Source of the DNA: Mya arenaria
Lineage: Eukaryota; Mollusca; Bivalvia; Myida; Myidae
Direction of reading: 5' to 3'
Length of the DNA: 64,000 nt
Assembly (NCBI RefSeq): GCF_026914265.1
Contig: NC_069124.1
Location: 55,097,589 to 55,161,588 of the forward strand
Numbering within the stretch: the stretch's first letter is position 1; every line of letters begins with the position of its first letter. A program made the translations under genes and the position numbers. The notes beneath the pieces were generated by a model, which saw nothing but the letters and a program-made list of their open reading frames with translations, was not told where the DNA came from and made no database searches. Positions 24,725 to 38,254 of this stretch are shown here, piece after piece.

Positions 24725-25435
24725 ATGAATGCAGAGCTTACAGCAGACCTGGTTGATATACGGGATCAAATCTCATCGTTGTCTTCGTCTGTTCCCACTG
24801 TTTCTACTGGAGCACCGGAAATTTCTCAGGACAGGTCACTGAACATTGTTATTCGTAACCTACCTGAGAGTGTAAGTGAAAGTACACAGGCGAAGGTAAA
24901 TGGTATTATCAAAGATGGTTTGAGGCTATCAAATATAACCTTTAGCAGGGCTGATCGCCGCAAATCGTACACAACATCTAAGCCTGGTGTAGTCGTGGCA
25001 ACTTTGAAAACGCGGGCAGACAAACAGGCGTTAATGAAGGCCAAATCCCAGCTAAGAAACAGCCGCCAATTTTTAAATGTGTGTATAAACAATGATTTGG
25101 CTCCTGTGGAACGTGCGGCTAGTAGAAACTTTGCTACCATTTTGGGCGCTCTAAAATCGAACGATCTTGCTATGAAAGGATCTCGGGTTATACAGCGAAC
25201 CGATGATAGGCGCTGGAACCATGCACAAGATCAGGGGCCGCGCGACAATCGTAATTCACGCCGTGACAATTATAACATGGGAGATGGTCAGCGCAATAGT
25301 CGCGACAGTACTCGTGATTATCGGGATGACTGTTGCGAAAATCGCCAGTCGGACACACGGGCTCAGTGGAAAACTGTCAGCGGTCGAGGAGGTTCTCGTG
25401 GTAGCTTTAGCGGCCATAACCGTGGTCCTAGATAG
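24725..25435 (+). CDS. LINE ORF1 protein (RRM-type)
   Basis: The frame is open from at least 24641, but the first ATG is 24725. It encodes a short coiled-coil region (MNAELTADLVDIRDQISSLS), then an RNA-recognition-like fold (LNIVIRNLPESVSES, VVVATLKTRADKQALM), then an Arg/Gly/Asp-rich basic tail ending RGSFSGHNRGPR. This is the layout of type II LINE ORF1 proteins, which bind element RNA. The N-terminal part is missing. Confidence 0.75.
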   Translation: MNAELTADLVDIRDQISSLSSSVPTVSTGAPEISQDRSLNIVIRNLPESVSESTQAKVNGIIKDGLRLSNITFSRADRRKSYTTSKPGVVVATLKTRADKQALMKAKSQLRNSRQFLNVCINNDLAPVERAASRNFATILGALKSNDLAMKGSRVIQRTDDRRWNHAQDQGPRDNRNSRRDNYNMGDGQRNSRDSTRDYRDDCCENRQSDTRAQWKTVSGRGGSRGSFSGHNRGPR

Positions 25436-25444
25436 ATAAGCGCC

Positions 25445-28056
25445 GGGTTTTGGAATGTGCGAGGCTGGAAAACAGACGCTAATTCTGACAACCATATACT
25501 ACGATCTTCCTGTGTTCTAACTTTGAACTTAGATATAATAGGTATTGCCGTGAGCCATTTACTTGGTAATGAGGAGATCTATCTTGATGGCTATTCATGG
25601 TATGGCCATAATATGACACATATTCACAGGAACGCAAAGACTGGTTCCGGAGGTGTCGGTTTCTTTATTAGAAACTTAGTGAATTTAATGTATCAGTGGT
25701 TGACACTTTTAATGAAGGTATTCCATTACTGAAATTAGCTCTTAAGCATAGTGATATGGTTATTTTGCCTTGTGTCTGTTATTTACCACCCGAAAATTCT
25801 TCCAGAATGTTTGATGTAAACCATCTTTATGATTCATTAGTCTCTTTGATTTATCAATATAGAGATGTTGGAACAATGTATATATGTGGAGATTTTAATG
25901 GCAGATGTGGAGATAATGATCCATGATACTTTATCCGTGGTATTGATGATGTTATTGACCGGGAAGTTATTGACTTTACTATTAACAAGTATGGTGAACT
26001 GCTTTTAGACTTTTTAATTAATGCAAACATGTGTATTTAAATGGCCGAAATAACGCATGTAATAACTTTACTTCTGTATCGACTAAAGGAAAGTCTGTAG
26101 TTGATTATTGTTTTGTGAGCCACGAAAAGCTATCAGGTTTTGTACAGTTTAATGTAATTCAGGCCACAGATCTCATAAACAGATCGGGTATTATTATAAC
26201 AGATGGGGTGTACAATGATTGGTGTAATATTATTAGCCACAATATGAATAGTAAATTGCCAAGTTAAGTTAAACAATTTGGTTCTAATAACAAGAAACGA
26301 CGTCCCGGGAAACCTTGGTGGTCTGATACTTTAGCTGAGGTTTGAAATAACGTATGTATTGCAGAGAAGGCATGGCTATCTTGCGCTTATATTGGTATTA
26401 AGAAAACTCTTAAAACTGTTTATATAGATAAACGTAAACTATTTGATCGTCAAGTACAACGTGCTAAACGGTTATACTGGTTTACATTACAAACGCAATT
26501 GCTTGATGAATGTAATGTTGACTCTTCGAAGTTTTGGAAGTCAGTGGCTAAAATAGGTGTCAACGTCACAACCAGCAAAGTTATCCCAATGGAGGTTCTT
26601 ATTCCAGATGGTTCTATTTCCAATGATGTAAATACTGTCCTTAACAAATGGAAACATGATTTTAGCTCACTGTTTAATACTTCAAATTATTTATCTGTTG
26701 GCAGTCAACGTAGTGTTAATGATCGAAATAGTTATGTTACTAATGATGGAAATATGCATCCTTGTTTCATTGATGGTATATCAGTCCTGGAAGTCAGAAA
26801 TGCATTAATGTCTGTAAATAAAGGCAAAGCATGTGGTGTAGACAATATTCCTGTAGAGGTATTGAATAATGATGTTTCTGTTTCTTTTTTTCACGTACTG
26901 TTTAGCATTTGTTTTGACAAGGGTATTGTCCCGTCACTGTGGAGTAAGTGCATCATTAATCCTATACCTAAATCGTCCACGGCGGATAAAAGAGACCCCT
27001 TATCGTATAGGGGCATTTTCCTGGCGTCATCAATGTACAAATTGTATTGTCATGCCTTAAACAGCAGGCTAAGCAAATGGTCTGAAGAAAATAATATAGT
27101 TTCTGACGAGCAGAATGGCTTCAGGAAACGTAGAAGCACGACTGATCACATTATGTCTTTATATAATATTCTTGATACAAGGAAGACGTCTCGTAAATCT
27201 ACTTTTTGTGCCTTTATTGATTTTAGAAAAGCATATGATACTATTGATAGAAATATTCTATGGAATAGGCTATCCGATCTAGGTATTGGTGGTAAAATGT
27301 TTACAGCTTTAAAGTCCATTTATAATACGGTGTCAGGGTTAATTCCCTTAGAACTGAATGGTTTGATGTAGATTGTGGCCTTAGAAAGGGTTGTATTCTT
27401 TCGCCTCTATTGTTTAATTTATTCATTAATGATTTGTCAATTTATCTCAAATCGTTTGGTGTTGGTGTGCCTGTTAATGACGACAGAGTCTGTATTATTA
27501 TATATGCTGATGACATTGTACTGTTAGCCGAGTCCGCAGACGAAATGCAGTTACTTTTGTCTGCCTTGGGTGACCGGTGTCTATAAACAATATGCATGTT
27601 AATTTTACTAAGAGCAACATAGTCCATTTTAGACCCAATTCAGTATCACGTACAACTTATAATTTTGTGTCTGGCTCTAGTCAGTTAACAACGGTAGATA
27701 GATATACTTACCTTGGTGTGGTTTTTCACGAACACTTAGATCTAAATGTTACTGTCAAGTCTGTTGCTCAAAGTGCAAGTCGAGCTCTAGGTTTACTGAT
27801 TGCTAAATGTAAGGTTGTTGGAGGACTCCTATACGATGTATTTACAAAACTGTATGACACAGTTGTTTGGCCTGTTGTTGGTTATAGCGCTCCTCTTTGG
27901 GTATACCGGTCATACGCTTGTATTGAAGCTGTACACAACAGGGCTCAGAGATTTTTCCTTGGTGTTGGTAAATATACGCCTAACGATGGGTTGGCTGGTG
28001 AAATAGGTTGGAAACCCCCGATAGTTCGCCAGTTGAAAAGTATATCACTGTACTGA
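25445..28056 (+). pseudogene. LINE ORF2 remnant (endonuclease-RT)
   Basis: The endonuclease begins with WNVRGWKTDANSDNH and continues through GSGGVGFFIRNL and GDFNGRCGDND (about 25890). Reverse transcriptase runs 26499-27550 with GVDNIPVEVLNND, FIDFRKAYDTIDR, RKGCILSPLLFNLFINDL and the YADDIVLL catalytic box near 27505. The C-terminal part to 28056 has YTYLGVVFHEHL and a downstream LWVYRSY segment. At least five stops or frame changes (near 25732, 25926, 26265, 27370 and 27585) split it. No RNase H domain is evident. The motif style suggests an I/Nimb-related group, which is a tentative call. Confidence 0.8.
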
Positions 28057-29130
28057 TCAAAGATAGCATGTATGGACGATTACAGGTTTAACAAACGCGC
28101 TGCACTTTGGGCATACAGCAATGCAACTCAACTGTGCAAGAACTGGTTTTATTATGTAAAGTCCTTTCTTTTGACAAATGACTTAAATAATAAATATGTA
28201 TTTACGTTTAGATGGTTACATTTGTGTTGGATTCGTGCAAGTTGTTGAGGAACGTGTTTATCATAATTTCAAGAGCAAATGGTATGCTAGATTGCAGAAC
28301 ATTATTGGGTCTTCTGGGCATGGTCAAAATAAGCTAAGACTGTATATGACTTTTAAGTCTGAATATGTAACTGAACAATATTGTAAAATAATTTTGCCTC
28401 TTGCTCATCGGTAAGCTTTTAGTAAATTTAGACACGGGGTTGCCCCGATTCGTATTGAAACTGGTCGGTATGAAGGCCTGAATGTTGAAAGTAGAATTTG
28501 CCCTTTTGGTGGAAATAATTCTATAGAAAGTGAGTTGCACGTTATGTTGCACTGTTATGTTTACAATGATCTAAGGGAAGACTTATATACTATAAGGCTT
28601 TAATGAAAAATAACATATTTAGTGATAAATATAATTACCTGTTTTCCAGCACAGATCCAACTATAATAAAAACCTGTGCCAAAACCTGTTACAGTATTTT
28701 ACAAAGGCGTCGTTTTTTACTTTGTAAATAAAGTTACTCTTTTTATTAGCATCTTCACTATGTATGTTTTATTATGTTGTCATGCTTTCAAACATTTTTG
28801 CTAATAAGTTAAATTATTTTAGCTAATTTAATATTGTTGTTTTTTTTGTTGTTGTTTTTTTTTGGGGGGGGGGGGGTAAAAGAAACTATTAATTTCTATA
28901 TTTTACTACTCGATATGAAATATTTAATGATTTTAGCAAATCTATTAGCTTTTAGAATACATGTACATGAATATTGTGTAGATATGTAAAATATTACTGT
29001 AAAAGGTCATGGACCATCTCTTATAATTCCGAATGGAATGGCATTGCACTGTTTTTTAATGTTATTTTTCATTGTATGTGTTTTGTGGTATGTGCAATGA
29101 TGAGATGTAAATACAGATACCAACTATAAA

Positions 29131-30640
29131 CTATCTTGTAAATTATCAGTTCTGATTGCATATTTGTCGGTGATTGAAGTGTTGAATATATTTTCATTAT
29201 ATTTTTATCATCAGTGCACATAACAGATTAAACTGACCAAACATTTTAGCATTTTCAATGCATAATATATCGCACTAGTTTGCCCATCGTATAGCAGCAA
29301 CCGTCACCTTTGAGTTAAAGGCCTTGAATTTTCAAATATGACCATCTCTACATATATTTCATCATAATTACAAATAACATCAAGTTCAATAGTAACTCTA
29401 ATAACATCAGTCATATTTTTTATCTAGTTTAATTATCTGCTCTAGTGGCGAACTGTTTGAACGAACATGATGAGAATCTGACCACAGTTTATGAAGATTG
29501 GACTGAAAATCAGATATTAAATATTTTCAGATAGTTAACACTTCTAGATCTACCTCCGACACGAGCCATTCAAGACTTTAACGCGTTCAGCACATTTAAC
29601 GTACTTAAGAATTTTCGAGAAATTGGGGCCTAGTAAAAAATATTCTTTCATCTAAAATGTTCATTTAAGGAATGAATTGCACGGTTGATGTCATTATCGG
29701 GGTATGTACGCAATTGGGCTGGTCAGTGTGTGTGGAGTCCTATATATGTCCTTATATTTACACCAATAGTTCTTTATTTCATTTAAGAATTAATTCATTT
29801 CAGTTCAGAAAATCTTTCAGTAATCCTTTCTTACCCATTCTGTAAAAAGAACGACCCGACTGTAACCGGAAACATTTTTTTTCAAATGACGTCACAATAA
29901 CGCGGGAAAAGATCAACCACTTTAACTGACTTTTAAACGTAAAATTGAAACCCTTATGGCAACAATACATTTAAAATATAATAAATTAACACTTTCTAAA
30001 ATGTTGATTTATATTTTACGGGACCTGCTGTCACAATACAAACAATAACAAGATCAATAGTTTTCATATATATTGGTATGCATTGAATTGCGATCCGAAC
30101 ATATCGAATTGCCGTTCATATTTTAAGGAATGGAAGTTGAGGTGTAAATATTCGTTATTAAATTGATTTAACCTTTTTGGTCAGACATAGTCAATAATCA
30201 ATATATTCATTAAGAATGTACAGACAAACATCCACAGCAAGTTTTACAGAAATTGGTTTAAAAATGTGACACATGGACTGTTTTAGATTGAAAGATTTTA
30301 GAAAATTGGACCTCGTGACCTATTTCTCGGGACTTGACCCATAATCGAACAGGACCTAGATTTCAATAGGACACACATCCATTAGCTAGAAAATGTGTTT
30401 GCTAAAATGTTAACTAGCAAAATGTGCGCAGATGATATGCGTGCTCGCTGGCGAACAACCAATCACATTGGCTTATAATACACATCATGGAATTATAATC
30501 TTTTGGCAATTCCAAAGATTAAAACAACAAATGGAAAATGCTTGAACAAAACACATGTTTTTCTTAACTTTTAATTAATTTCCAATCAAAGCACAAACCA
30601 GAAATATTTGGACAATTGAATGAAATATGCATGGACTGAA
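29131..30640. other. Intergenic, repeat-like
   Basis: The first ~40 bases look like one diverged 58-bp monomer. Further right, a TGACGTCA site (29887-29894) is followed by GCGGGAAAA, but no gene lies nearby. The rest is AT-rich with no coding pattern. Confidence 0.4.
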
Positions 30641-31616
30641 ATGACAGCTGATTTGTCATTGGATGCATATGAGGCAGGTCATCTACTGGTCATACCTAAT
30701 CTTCATGTCAAGTTTGATGACCATAGGTCCGGGAATTGTTGAGTTATCACTCGGACAAGCTTTGGTCTTCCAACAGACCGACCGACATGTGCAAAGCAAT
30801 TATATAACCCCTCTGCTTCGAAGGGGGGCATAATTAAACTAGATGTTCACTGAAAACTGATACTTCAACTCATGCATTTAGTGACATATAAATTTCTACT
30901 GTCTACTATATAAGAAAATAAAATATGGACAATCAGAAAACCTTTTTTCAGCTTACAGTCACACTGACCTTGACCTTTGACCCACTGACCTCAAAATCAA
31001 TAGGGTTCATCTGCTGGTCATGACCAATAAGCCTACCTAGTATGAGGTCCCTGGGTCAAAGCGTTCTCAAGTTATTGATCGGAAACCGTTTTTCATGTTA
31101 AGGTCACACTGACCTTGACCTTTGACCCACTGACCTCAAAATCAATAGGGTTCATCTGCTGGTCATGACCAATACACCTACCAAGTATGAGGTTCCTGGG
31201 TCAAAGCGTTCTCAAGTTATTGATCGGAAACCGTTTTTCATGTAAAGGTCACACTGACCTTGACCTTTGACCCACTGACCTCAAAATCAATAGGGTTCAT
31301 CTGCTGGTGATGACCAATACACATACCAAGTATGAGGTTCCTGGGTCAAAGCGTTCTCAAGTTATTGATCGGAAACCGTTTTTCATGTAAAGGTCACACT
31401 GACCTTGACCTTTGACCCACTGACCTCAAAATCAATAGGGTTCATCTGCTGGTGATGACCAATACACATACCAAGTATGAGGTCCCTCGGTCAAAGCGTT
31501 CTCAAGTTATTGATCGGAAACCATTTGGTATTCCGACCGACCGACAGACAGACCGACCGACCGACCGACCGACCGACATGTGCAAAACAATATACCCCAC
31601 TTTTTTCAAAAGGGGG
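30640..31616. repeat. Tandem-core element with (CCGA)n ends
   Basis: Outer parts at 30775-30835 and 31530-31616 share GACCGACCGACATGTGCAAA followed by a short hairpin and GGGGGCATAAT. Between them lie four 145-bp repeats. The (CCGA)n run is at about 31534-31577. The layout of a tandem core plus a terminal hairpin fits bivalve non-autonomous helitron/helentron-type (HINE, pearl-like) repeats; this placement is inference. Confidence 0.6.
30960..31525. repeat. Four 145-bp tandem repeats with nuclear-receptor sites
   Basis: Units start at 30960, 31105, 31250 and 31395, an exact 145-bp period. Each contains TGACCT directly followed by TGACCTTTGACCC (30971-30983 in unit 1). Read on the other strand this is a DR1 site (GGGTCAAAGGTCA) and an extended monomer site (TCAAGGTCA). 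The copies are nearly identical. Confidence 0.9.
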
Positions 31617-34600
31617 CATAATAACACATCATATCACAGACTAAATTCACAATACCTGAAGCAGTCTCAAATTGACCAGATTAAAGAAGTAAGCAACAGA
31701 TCCAAAGCAATGGGGCATATCATTTAAATATTTAATTATGGACCAGCAACAACATCAAGTACACCTCTAAATGTTACACATTTCAATTATCAACATATTT
31801 TCTTTAATATTTTTTCAATTATATTATTTTTTCAAATGTTTACAATCAATGTTTTATTCATAGTTTGCAACAAAAGATAACACAATATGAAGGCAGGAGA
31901 ATACTTTTGTTGATTTAATTAATGATGGTGAGGCAACCTTTTTCCAAGTATCAATGCTAACTACATGTAAAAATTCCCACTGAGTAAAATTTGACTAGGA
32001 GATATCTTTCTTCAATGGAATGAAATTTCTGTCAACTGTTGCTTCTGAAAAAATCTATTTGCTATAAATGTGATTAAGTGTATTCTAAGACATATATGTG
32101 GAGAACAGTGTAGAATTAACAGTGCAACAGTGAACAACAACATATCAAATCTAGATTATATATGGTGAAAATATATGTTTTCTGTTTAAAATTCAAGCTT
32201 TTTTGGCGAATCACATGAAATACTTGACGACATTCCATATACAACAATAAATGTTTTAATCATCTACACACATAGAAATGATAATTGCAGAGAAAGGAGA
32301 TTCACTTGAACATTTATTTGACACAGCAAGGATTTTCTACACATTTTCAGACACTTAAATATAATTGTAATTGATTCTAAACTAAAGCATGCCTAAACCA
32401 ATCAGCAAAATGAGATCAAGAAATCAAGACATACAGAGATAGTCAAACAAAATGTAATTAATGAAACATAAACATACTTAATAAAGTATTCAATAAGACT
32501 ATTTTAGTTAAGGATGTGTGTACTAAATAGAACAACTTCTTATATCAAGAAAATAAAAGATCCTAACAGCAAGTAAAACAACATAAAGTCATGGCCTTCA
32601 AGATCACTATCATAGCATAGCTAATATAAGCATCTAGTAAATACAATAGTCATGATCACATTAACAAAACATACATGTATACCATTGCTCAATACACATA
32701 TAGCCATTAAGTCTTTTTGAAACTGTTTTAGCATTTCCTCGTGGCTCAGTAATTAAAAATCAAAAGTAAAATCTCTGCATGTACATCTTTTATATAATTT
32801 AAAAAAATGGTTACATGGTTTATTCCAATGCCTACTGAAGTAAAACTTGCCTTAAATATTGTTTCTGAATGGACAGTCAATATAAAAATATGTAAATTCT
32901 TTCTGTGATGATAACAAATGAATATGCAGTTATTGTATGCAGACTTGGAGACCGGTACAAGTTACAATAAACTCTCTATTAAGCAGACTTGTGTGTTCAT
33001 AAAGTTAAATGAGACATATATTGACTTCTGTCAACAGCAGCTTCTACAATATCCAGAAACTACAATCACAACATATCTTTTTTTTATATCTTTCAAACAT
33101 TTCGCTGCTGATTAATAGAGCAAAAATATGTCAATTTTACTGAGACCATAAACATAGCTTTATGTCCACCGAGAAAACAACTATTTATACTAAATGATAT
33201 AATATACAGGTACATGTACCTTGCAAAATAGCTCTGTTTAATTGTCAAACCATTTCATCAATAATACAGACAAATGCACCACTGGTCCCCAATTAACTGG
33301 TATAATCATAGCACTTGCTGGTTCTTAAGGGGAACCAATCTACCCTTAATGCTGTTGTAGGTTCCCAGCTTACTCGGGTTTTTTCTTGGGTTCTGCTGGG
33401 TACTGGGAATTCAGGGGAACCGTGTTTAGCAACATGACATGGCGCTGGTACTGTTTACTGGCATGGAACTGGATGTCTGTCCCATGAAGACGGTCCAGCA
33501 CCCCAAGCACTCCAAAATTTTGGTTGAATCTGAAAAACATACATGATATTTTTATGATACATCAATATGTTAAAAAATAAGATTTGATAAGCTGATTCCC
33601 ATTGCTCAAACACCCAGTAAACCTAACATGTCTAATATTGCTTTCAAAGAACATGGACATCCACACTTGGGTACAGACAAATAACTGTTAATCAAAGTAC
33701 AGTACTAAAAGCAGCTACTTTGAAAGCTTATGTCTAGGAAATGTCTAATAATTTCTTTTATGTTTTTTTCGGGGAAATATCATGTAATTTTCACTGCTCT
33801 TACAGATTTTGGTTCCAGAGTTGCTTTAAAAAAGTTAAGTTCATAGAACTGGGTGTAAATTGTTTCAAATGACTACATCAAAATTGCATTGACATATGAT
33901 GTTGTTTTTCTCGCAAATTTCCCAATTAACATTTTTCTTGCCTTTAAGCATTTATAAAGGAAACAGGAAGTTTCGTTGCAAGATCAAAATATATAGTATG
34001 ACCCGTTAAAATATTGCTTCCTGTGATCAGTTGGTGAAATAAATTGCAGTTTCACACCTCTACTATACTGATGTTATGTTTTGTTGCAATTTCCTTATAT
34101 GGTAAAACAATACTATGATATGTATGATATGCTAAAACAAAACTTTGGCCTACTTGAGGTGGTGGTAATCGTGAGCCTCGGGTGAAGGCAGGAGAGGAAG
34201 GTGGTAGCCACAGTGGGAGATCGTCGTCGACAGGAACGCCAGGATGAACCACAGCCATGCAGTTGCTGTTAAAGTATAGAAATGAAACATTAAATCTATG
34301 GGAAATAAAATAACTTTCAAACAAAAGCATTATTTAACAGATATTAGAGCCAGAGCTATTTGCTTTGCTATGCATGCATGTACTGTCATTGGCAGCATGG
34401 GTACAAATTTGCATTTGAGTTATATTTCAATGTCTTCAAGGTTTTTTTTAAATTACTGGTAAGATAAAGTTTTCGCTTGGCAATGCAGACAATGACACCA
34501 AGGCTATCAGAACATTTTCTTTTTTAAAGACGGACAATGTGAAATTGTAATTTGTTTATCTCGGGTAACTGCTGGAGGGGTAGATATGATAGCTACAGTG

Positions 34601-37600
34601 GGGGATTGTGGGCAACAGCAACCCAAGGCTGAACAACAGCCACGCAGTTGGCAAGCAAATATAGAAATTCACCCATTTAAGCTACACCATAGAGATGCTC
34701 GATGAACATCAGAATTTCTGAAGTGACTTATATAATGCAATTTGCACAATGTAACCAACATTGTCACAGAACACTAAGACCATAACTTTCGATGTGAACA
34801 AGAGCACCCAAGTAGATGCCAGTACTCATCCAAACTTTTCAGTTGGTTTAGGGAAATAATTCTATAAACATTTTTCCGCTGCGTCCTATCTTTTGTTTTC
34901 TCACCAATTTTTAACATAGTTATGATTCTAAAAATATTGCTCCATTAACAGATTTAATACATAGTTATATTTTAATCAAATAATCCATAATTCAGTCATG
35001 TGTATATCTCTTCATTCAATACTGGCATCAATGGATGACTTTGAACAACAACAGGTAATTTAACTAATTTTATACACAATTTACAATGATGGAAACTATC
35101 AAGAGCCTGCAAGCACTGGTCTGTTCAATTGTTTACAGAGCTTTTTCACATTCTGGAGCTAATAAATATATATATATATGTGTAACAAGATATCTTGAGC
35201 TATTAATACAAGAATTGGGGCTTGTTCAGCTAAACGTCTAATTTTGAAGACTGATCTTACACAACATACCAAGATGTGAGCCCATGATGAGGGGTCCGAG
35301 GGTTGGCGGGAGGATGTTGCTGATCACATGCTCTACTGGGTGGGCATACACGGCAACAATACCTATGGGGGCCGTCCACTCATGGTGGAGCTTGTGGATG
35401 TGCTTGTACAGTCGAGGGTGGTGAAGCAGCCTGGAAAAATATTGTATTTTTTAGACCTGTTAAACATTAGAAATTCACAATATGATTTATATAAAAATAT
35501 AGTGTAATCTCCTTCATGTTCAACCAGGATACTTGTCATTTAAATAATCAAAAACCTTCATTTGAAAGAGGTCTTTAAATTTAAAATTAAATATTGATTA
35601 TATATCTGCAATATAAAATTCATTGCTGTGTATCACAGAAGTTTTGCATCCCTGCACCTTAACACTCTTTCTAACCTATGTGAGTAATAGAAGCAGAACT
35701 CTTCCACAAAGGAGAATATAAGAATCTCCAGCATGACCCAGGTGAACGTTGGTAGCTCCCCGCCTATTGTTGACGACCCTCCTCGTAACTGGAAGAGGTA
35801 GGATGCCACAAAAATAAACGGCACTCCCACAACGAGCATGTTGAACACTACCTGTCTGACTGCCTTCCACAGTTTCGGCATTTCCACCTGGTAAAAAAAA
35901 AACAATAAAAATTCAATTGATTCAAACCTCAATTATATCGATGACACGACTTTTATACACCAAAGTTTCAACCCATTTTCAGAATTGCATCTTTAACCAG
36001 TTGTTTTACTATTTGTTCAGTACTCTCTGCTTTAACCACATTTCTTGGAACTGACTTAAGAGTAAGTGCAAATTTATAGAGGATCATTGTTTGTTTAAGT
36101 GAAAGTTACCTATATATTTTACAAAGTGAGTACCAAAACCCAAGTTAACAATGGCATTGCCACATTTGAAATACTTATGGACATGGTTAAAAAGTGTTTG
36201 AATGAAATGGCCTTAGCCAAACTTTTTTTCTTTGAAAAACAGATTTATAGCTAAAATCAACATTGTAAAATTATATACTTTAACATCCTCCTGTATTTTG
36301 TACTTGAGTAGACATGCTGGCACGCCATAGACATCCAACAGCATAAAGAAACTGTTGCCAAGCCAAAACACTCCTTGTGTCACTACAAATGTTCCTGAAA
36401 TGAAAAAAAAAATCCATTATAAGTTGTTAAAAGGATTTGAATAGCTGGAAGAAATGCTTCTATTGCCGTTTTGGGTTTCATATTTGATTTACAAGTTCAT
36501 TTTCAATATTTCAGGTTGAAAAAAGATGAGGACAGTAACAGAGAAGTGATGAGATTTAACATTCTCTCAATTCATTCCCCTATTCAATTTCATGTTATTT
36601 AATCAAGACAAGTGGCAGCACAATCAGATGCGTATATATGCCAATGCTTGTCCCAGTCATCAGAGAGAATAACTTAACAACAATTAAAGTGGAACTTAAT
36701 TGAAAGTGAAAAATCTTAGACTTGAACATCCATGTTTGGGAGAAAAACTGCCAAAGCTGATGGCAAGGAAATTCAAACTTCCACTTTCAAATTCTTAATC
36801 TAAGCCCTGAACTGTAAAAAGCCAGAGTTATGGGCCTTGCTCCATATGTGTATTGTCTCTGGCAATGGTGTTTTTTCAATATCTTGAACCTTTTTTTTGT
36901 TATGGCTTAGGGAAAGAGCTTTTAAATACCAACAAAGACACCTGAAAGGCAATACCTGGACTTTTGTTCTGCCATAAACAGACGACTAAATATTATTATT
37001 AAGTAAATAATATAACTCAGAAAGTGAAATCATTCACTATTAGTTAAATCATTTATGACTCCATGAATAAATGATCCATTACCAATACAGCAGAACCAGA
37101 AGTCATTCTCCTGTCCCCAGTGTGTGTACATGTAGTCCCAGCAGCTCTGCCAGAAACTTCCCGTGGCACCCCACAGACGATGGATTTGCCTGGAAATTGA
37201 AATACAGGTATAACAGGTATTTTTAGTTTTAGAGTCAATATTCAAACATTCTCAAAGGAACACACATATGTATATTTCAAATAATAAATTAATTTACATA
37301 TCAATGAAGCACATGATTTACAATATATTTATTCAAAGGTTACTAAAATTCCCATGTATATTATCAAGCATAATGTGCTAAAATCAATAGGCAAAAAAAC
37401 AGTAGGTAACAAAATAAAAATAAACCGATAATTATATTCAACATTTACCTGCTACTGTACTTACCAATGAAATGAATTTCGAGCAGCAGCAAATAGAAGA
37501 AGGCATGAACCCATGATATACAGGGCTTTCTTCACAGAGTCCATTATTCGCCCCATCTTAGGGCCCTTGCTCTGGCTCTGGCTCACCTCTGCTGGCAACC

Positions 37601-38254
37601 CCAAAGCTTCTGGTGTGTCTCTTAAGTCAGCCATTTTTGCTGTAATTAATAAATTAAGATCAGATGGAACTGTTTTGTTTATTTGTTGTTTCTAAGTTTT
37701 CTTTATACTTAAAAAATGACCCTTTAGTCATAAAAATGTTGGCACTTTATATTATTTTTTATATATAATTATCATATTTTTTTGAAGATCAAAATGCAGC
37801 AGGTCATTTTCATGTTCACTGTACATGTCTTAGTTGATAATGATTGTCAAGTTGATATATGTGTGCAAATAATAGTGATCAAAATCATTTGTTATTGCAG
37901 ATTTTGAAATTACATACATGTATGTTTAAGCTCCTCTGGCTCCAATTTCTCTAACAAGCTTAAGCTATGACCGACTGCGCAAATAAGAAAGAAAAACGTT
38001 ATAGATTTTGACCCTCGCCTGGTAACGATAAAATATGCTATATACTTCTACGCAATACTTTTTCATAGATTCAAACGCAAAGAGTGATATGAATAATGTG
38101 AAAAGAGTAGGGATGTCCAACCTTCAGCAGTCATAAATTATTCTTGCCATGCATAAATCTTCATTCAAAATAAATCTTTCCACTGCGAACTGTCAATTTC
38201 GGAATGGTAAAAGAGTATCTTTCTCGTTGTCATCCCAGATTGAAAACCCCGTAG
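31617..38254. repeat. Segmental duplicate B
   Basis: Direct-orientation paralogue of 10336-24092. It has none of the three insertions found in A and so preserves their empty target sites. Intron 1 has an extra stretch (about 37280-37390) not found in A. Confidence 0.9.
33370..37634 (-). CDS. FAXDC2: FAXDC2-like fatty acid hydroxylase, copy B
   Basis: Seven minus-strand exons: 37465-37634, 37083-37189, 36279-36394, 35676-35887, 35270-35430, 34154-34265, 33370-33529. Each has exactly the length of its partner in copy A, giving 345 residues with no break. The histidine boxes HRLLHH, HKLHH and HDYHH are kept. Known differences from A include Ser/Pro at residue 8, Lys/Gln in exon 2, Arg/His in exon 7, and five in exon 5, where B has Gly225, Ala231, Asn240, Ile241 and Gly252. 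As I recall the vertebrate FAXDC2 sequence, it has Gly, Ala, Asn and Gly at four of these, so B looks more conserved. The upstream 620 bp are free of insertions. The role is as for copy A: an ER-membrane diiron oxygenase, substrate unknown. Confidence 0.93.

Larger units (their letters stand above)
24641..29130 (+). mobile_element. Second LINE with ORF1 and ORF2, degenerate
   Basis: A plus-strand non-LTR retrotransposon of a different lineage from the first. It holds ORF1 (to 25435), then an endonuclease, reverse transcriptase and C-terminal region to about 28740, then a long 3' UTR that includes a T/G run at 28846-28877. The sequence after about 29130 (TATCTTGTAAATTATCAG) resembles the 58-bp monomer on the left side, which places the 3' boundary there. 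The 5' end is probably truncated, because ORF1 enters already inside its coiled coil. Confidence 0.8.

Noticed and set aside
29881-29910. TGACGTCA followed by GCGGGAAAA as a CRE/E2F promoter
   Set aside because: No coding exon follows on either strand within reach; likely part of an unlabelled repeat.
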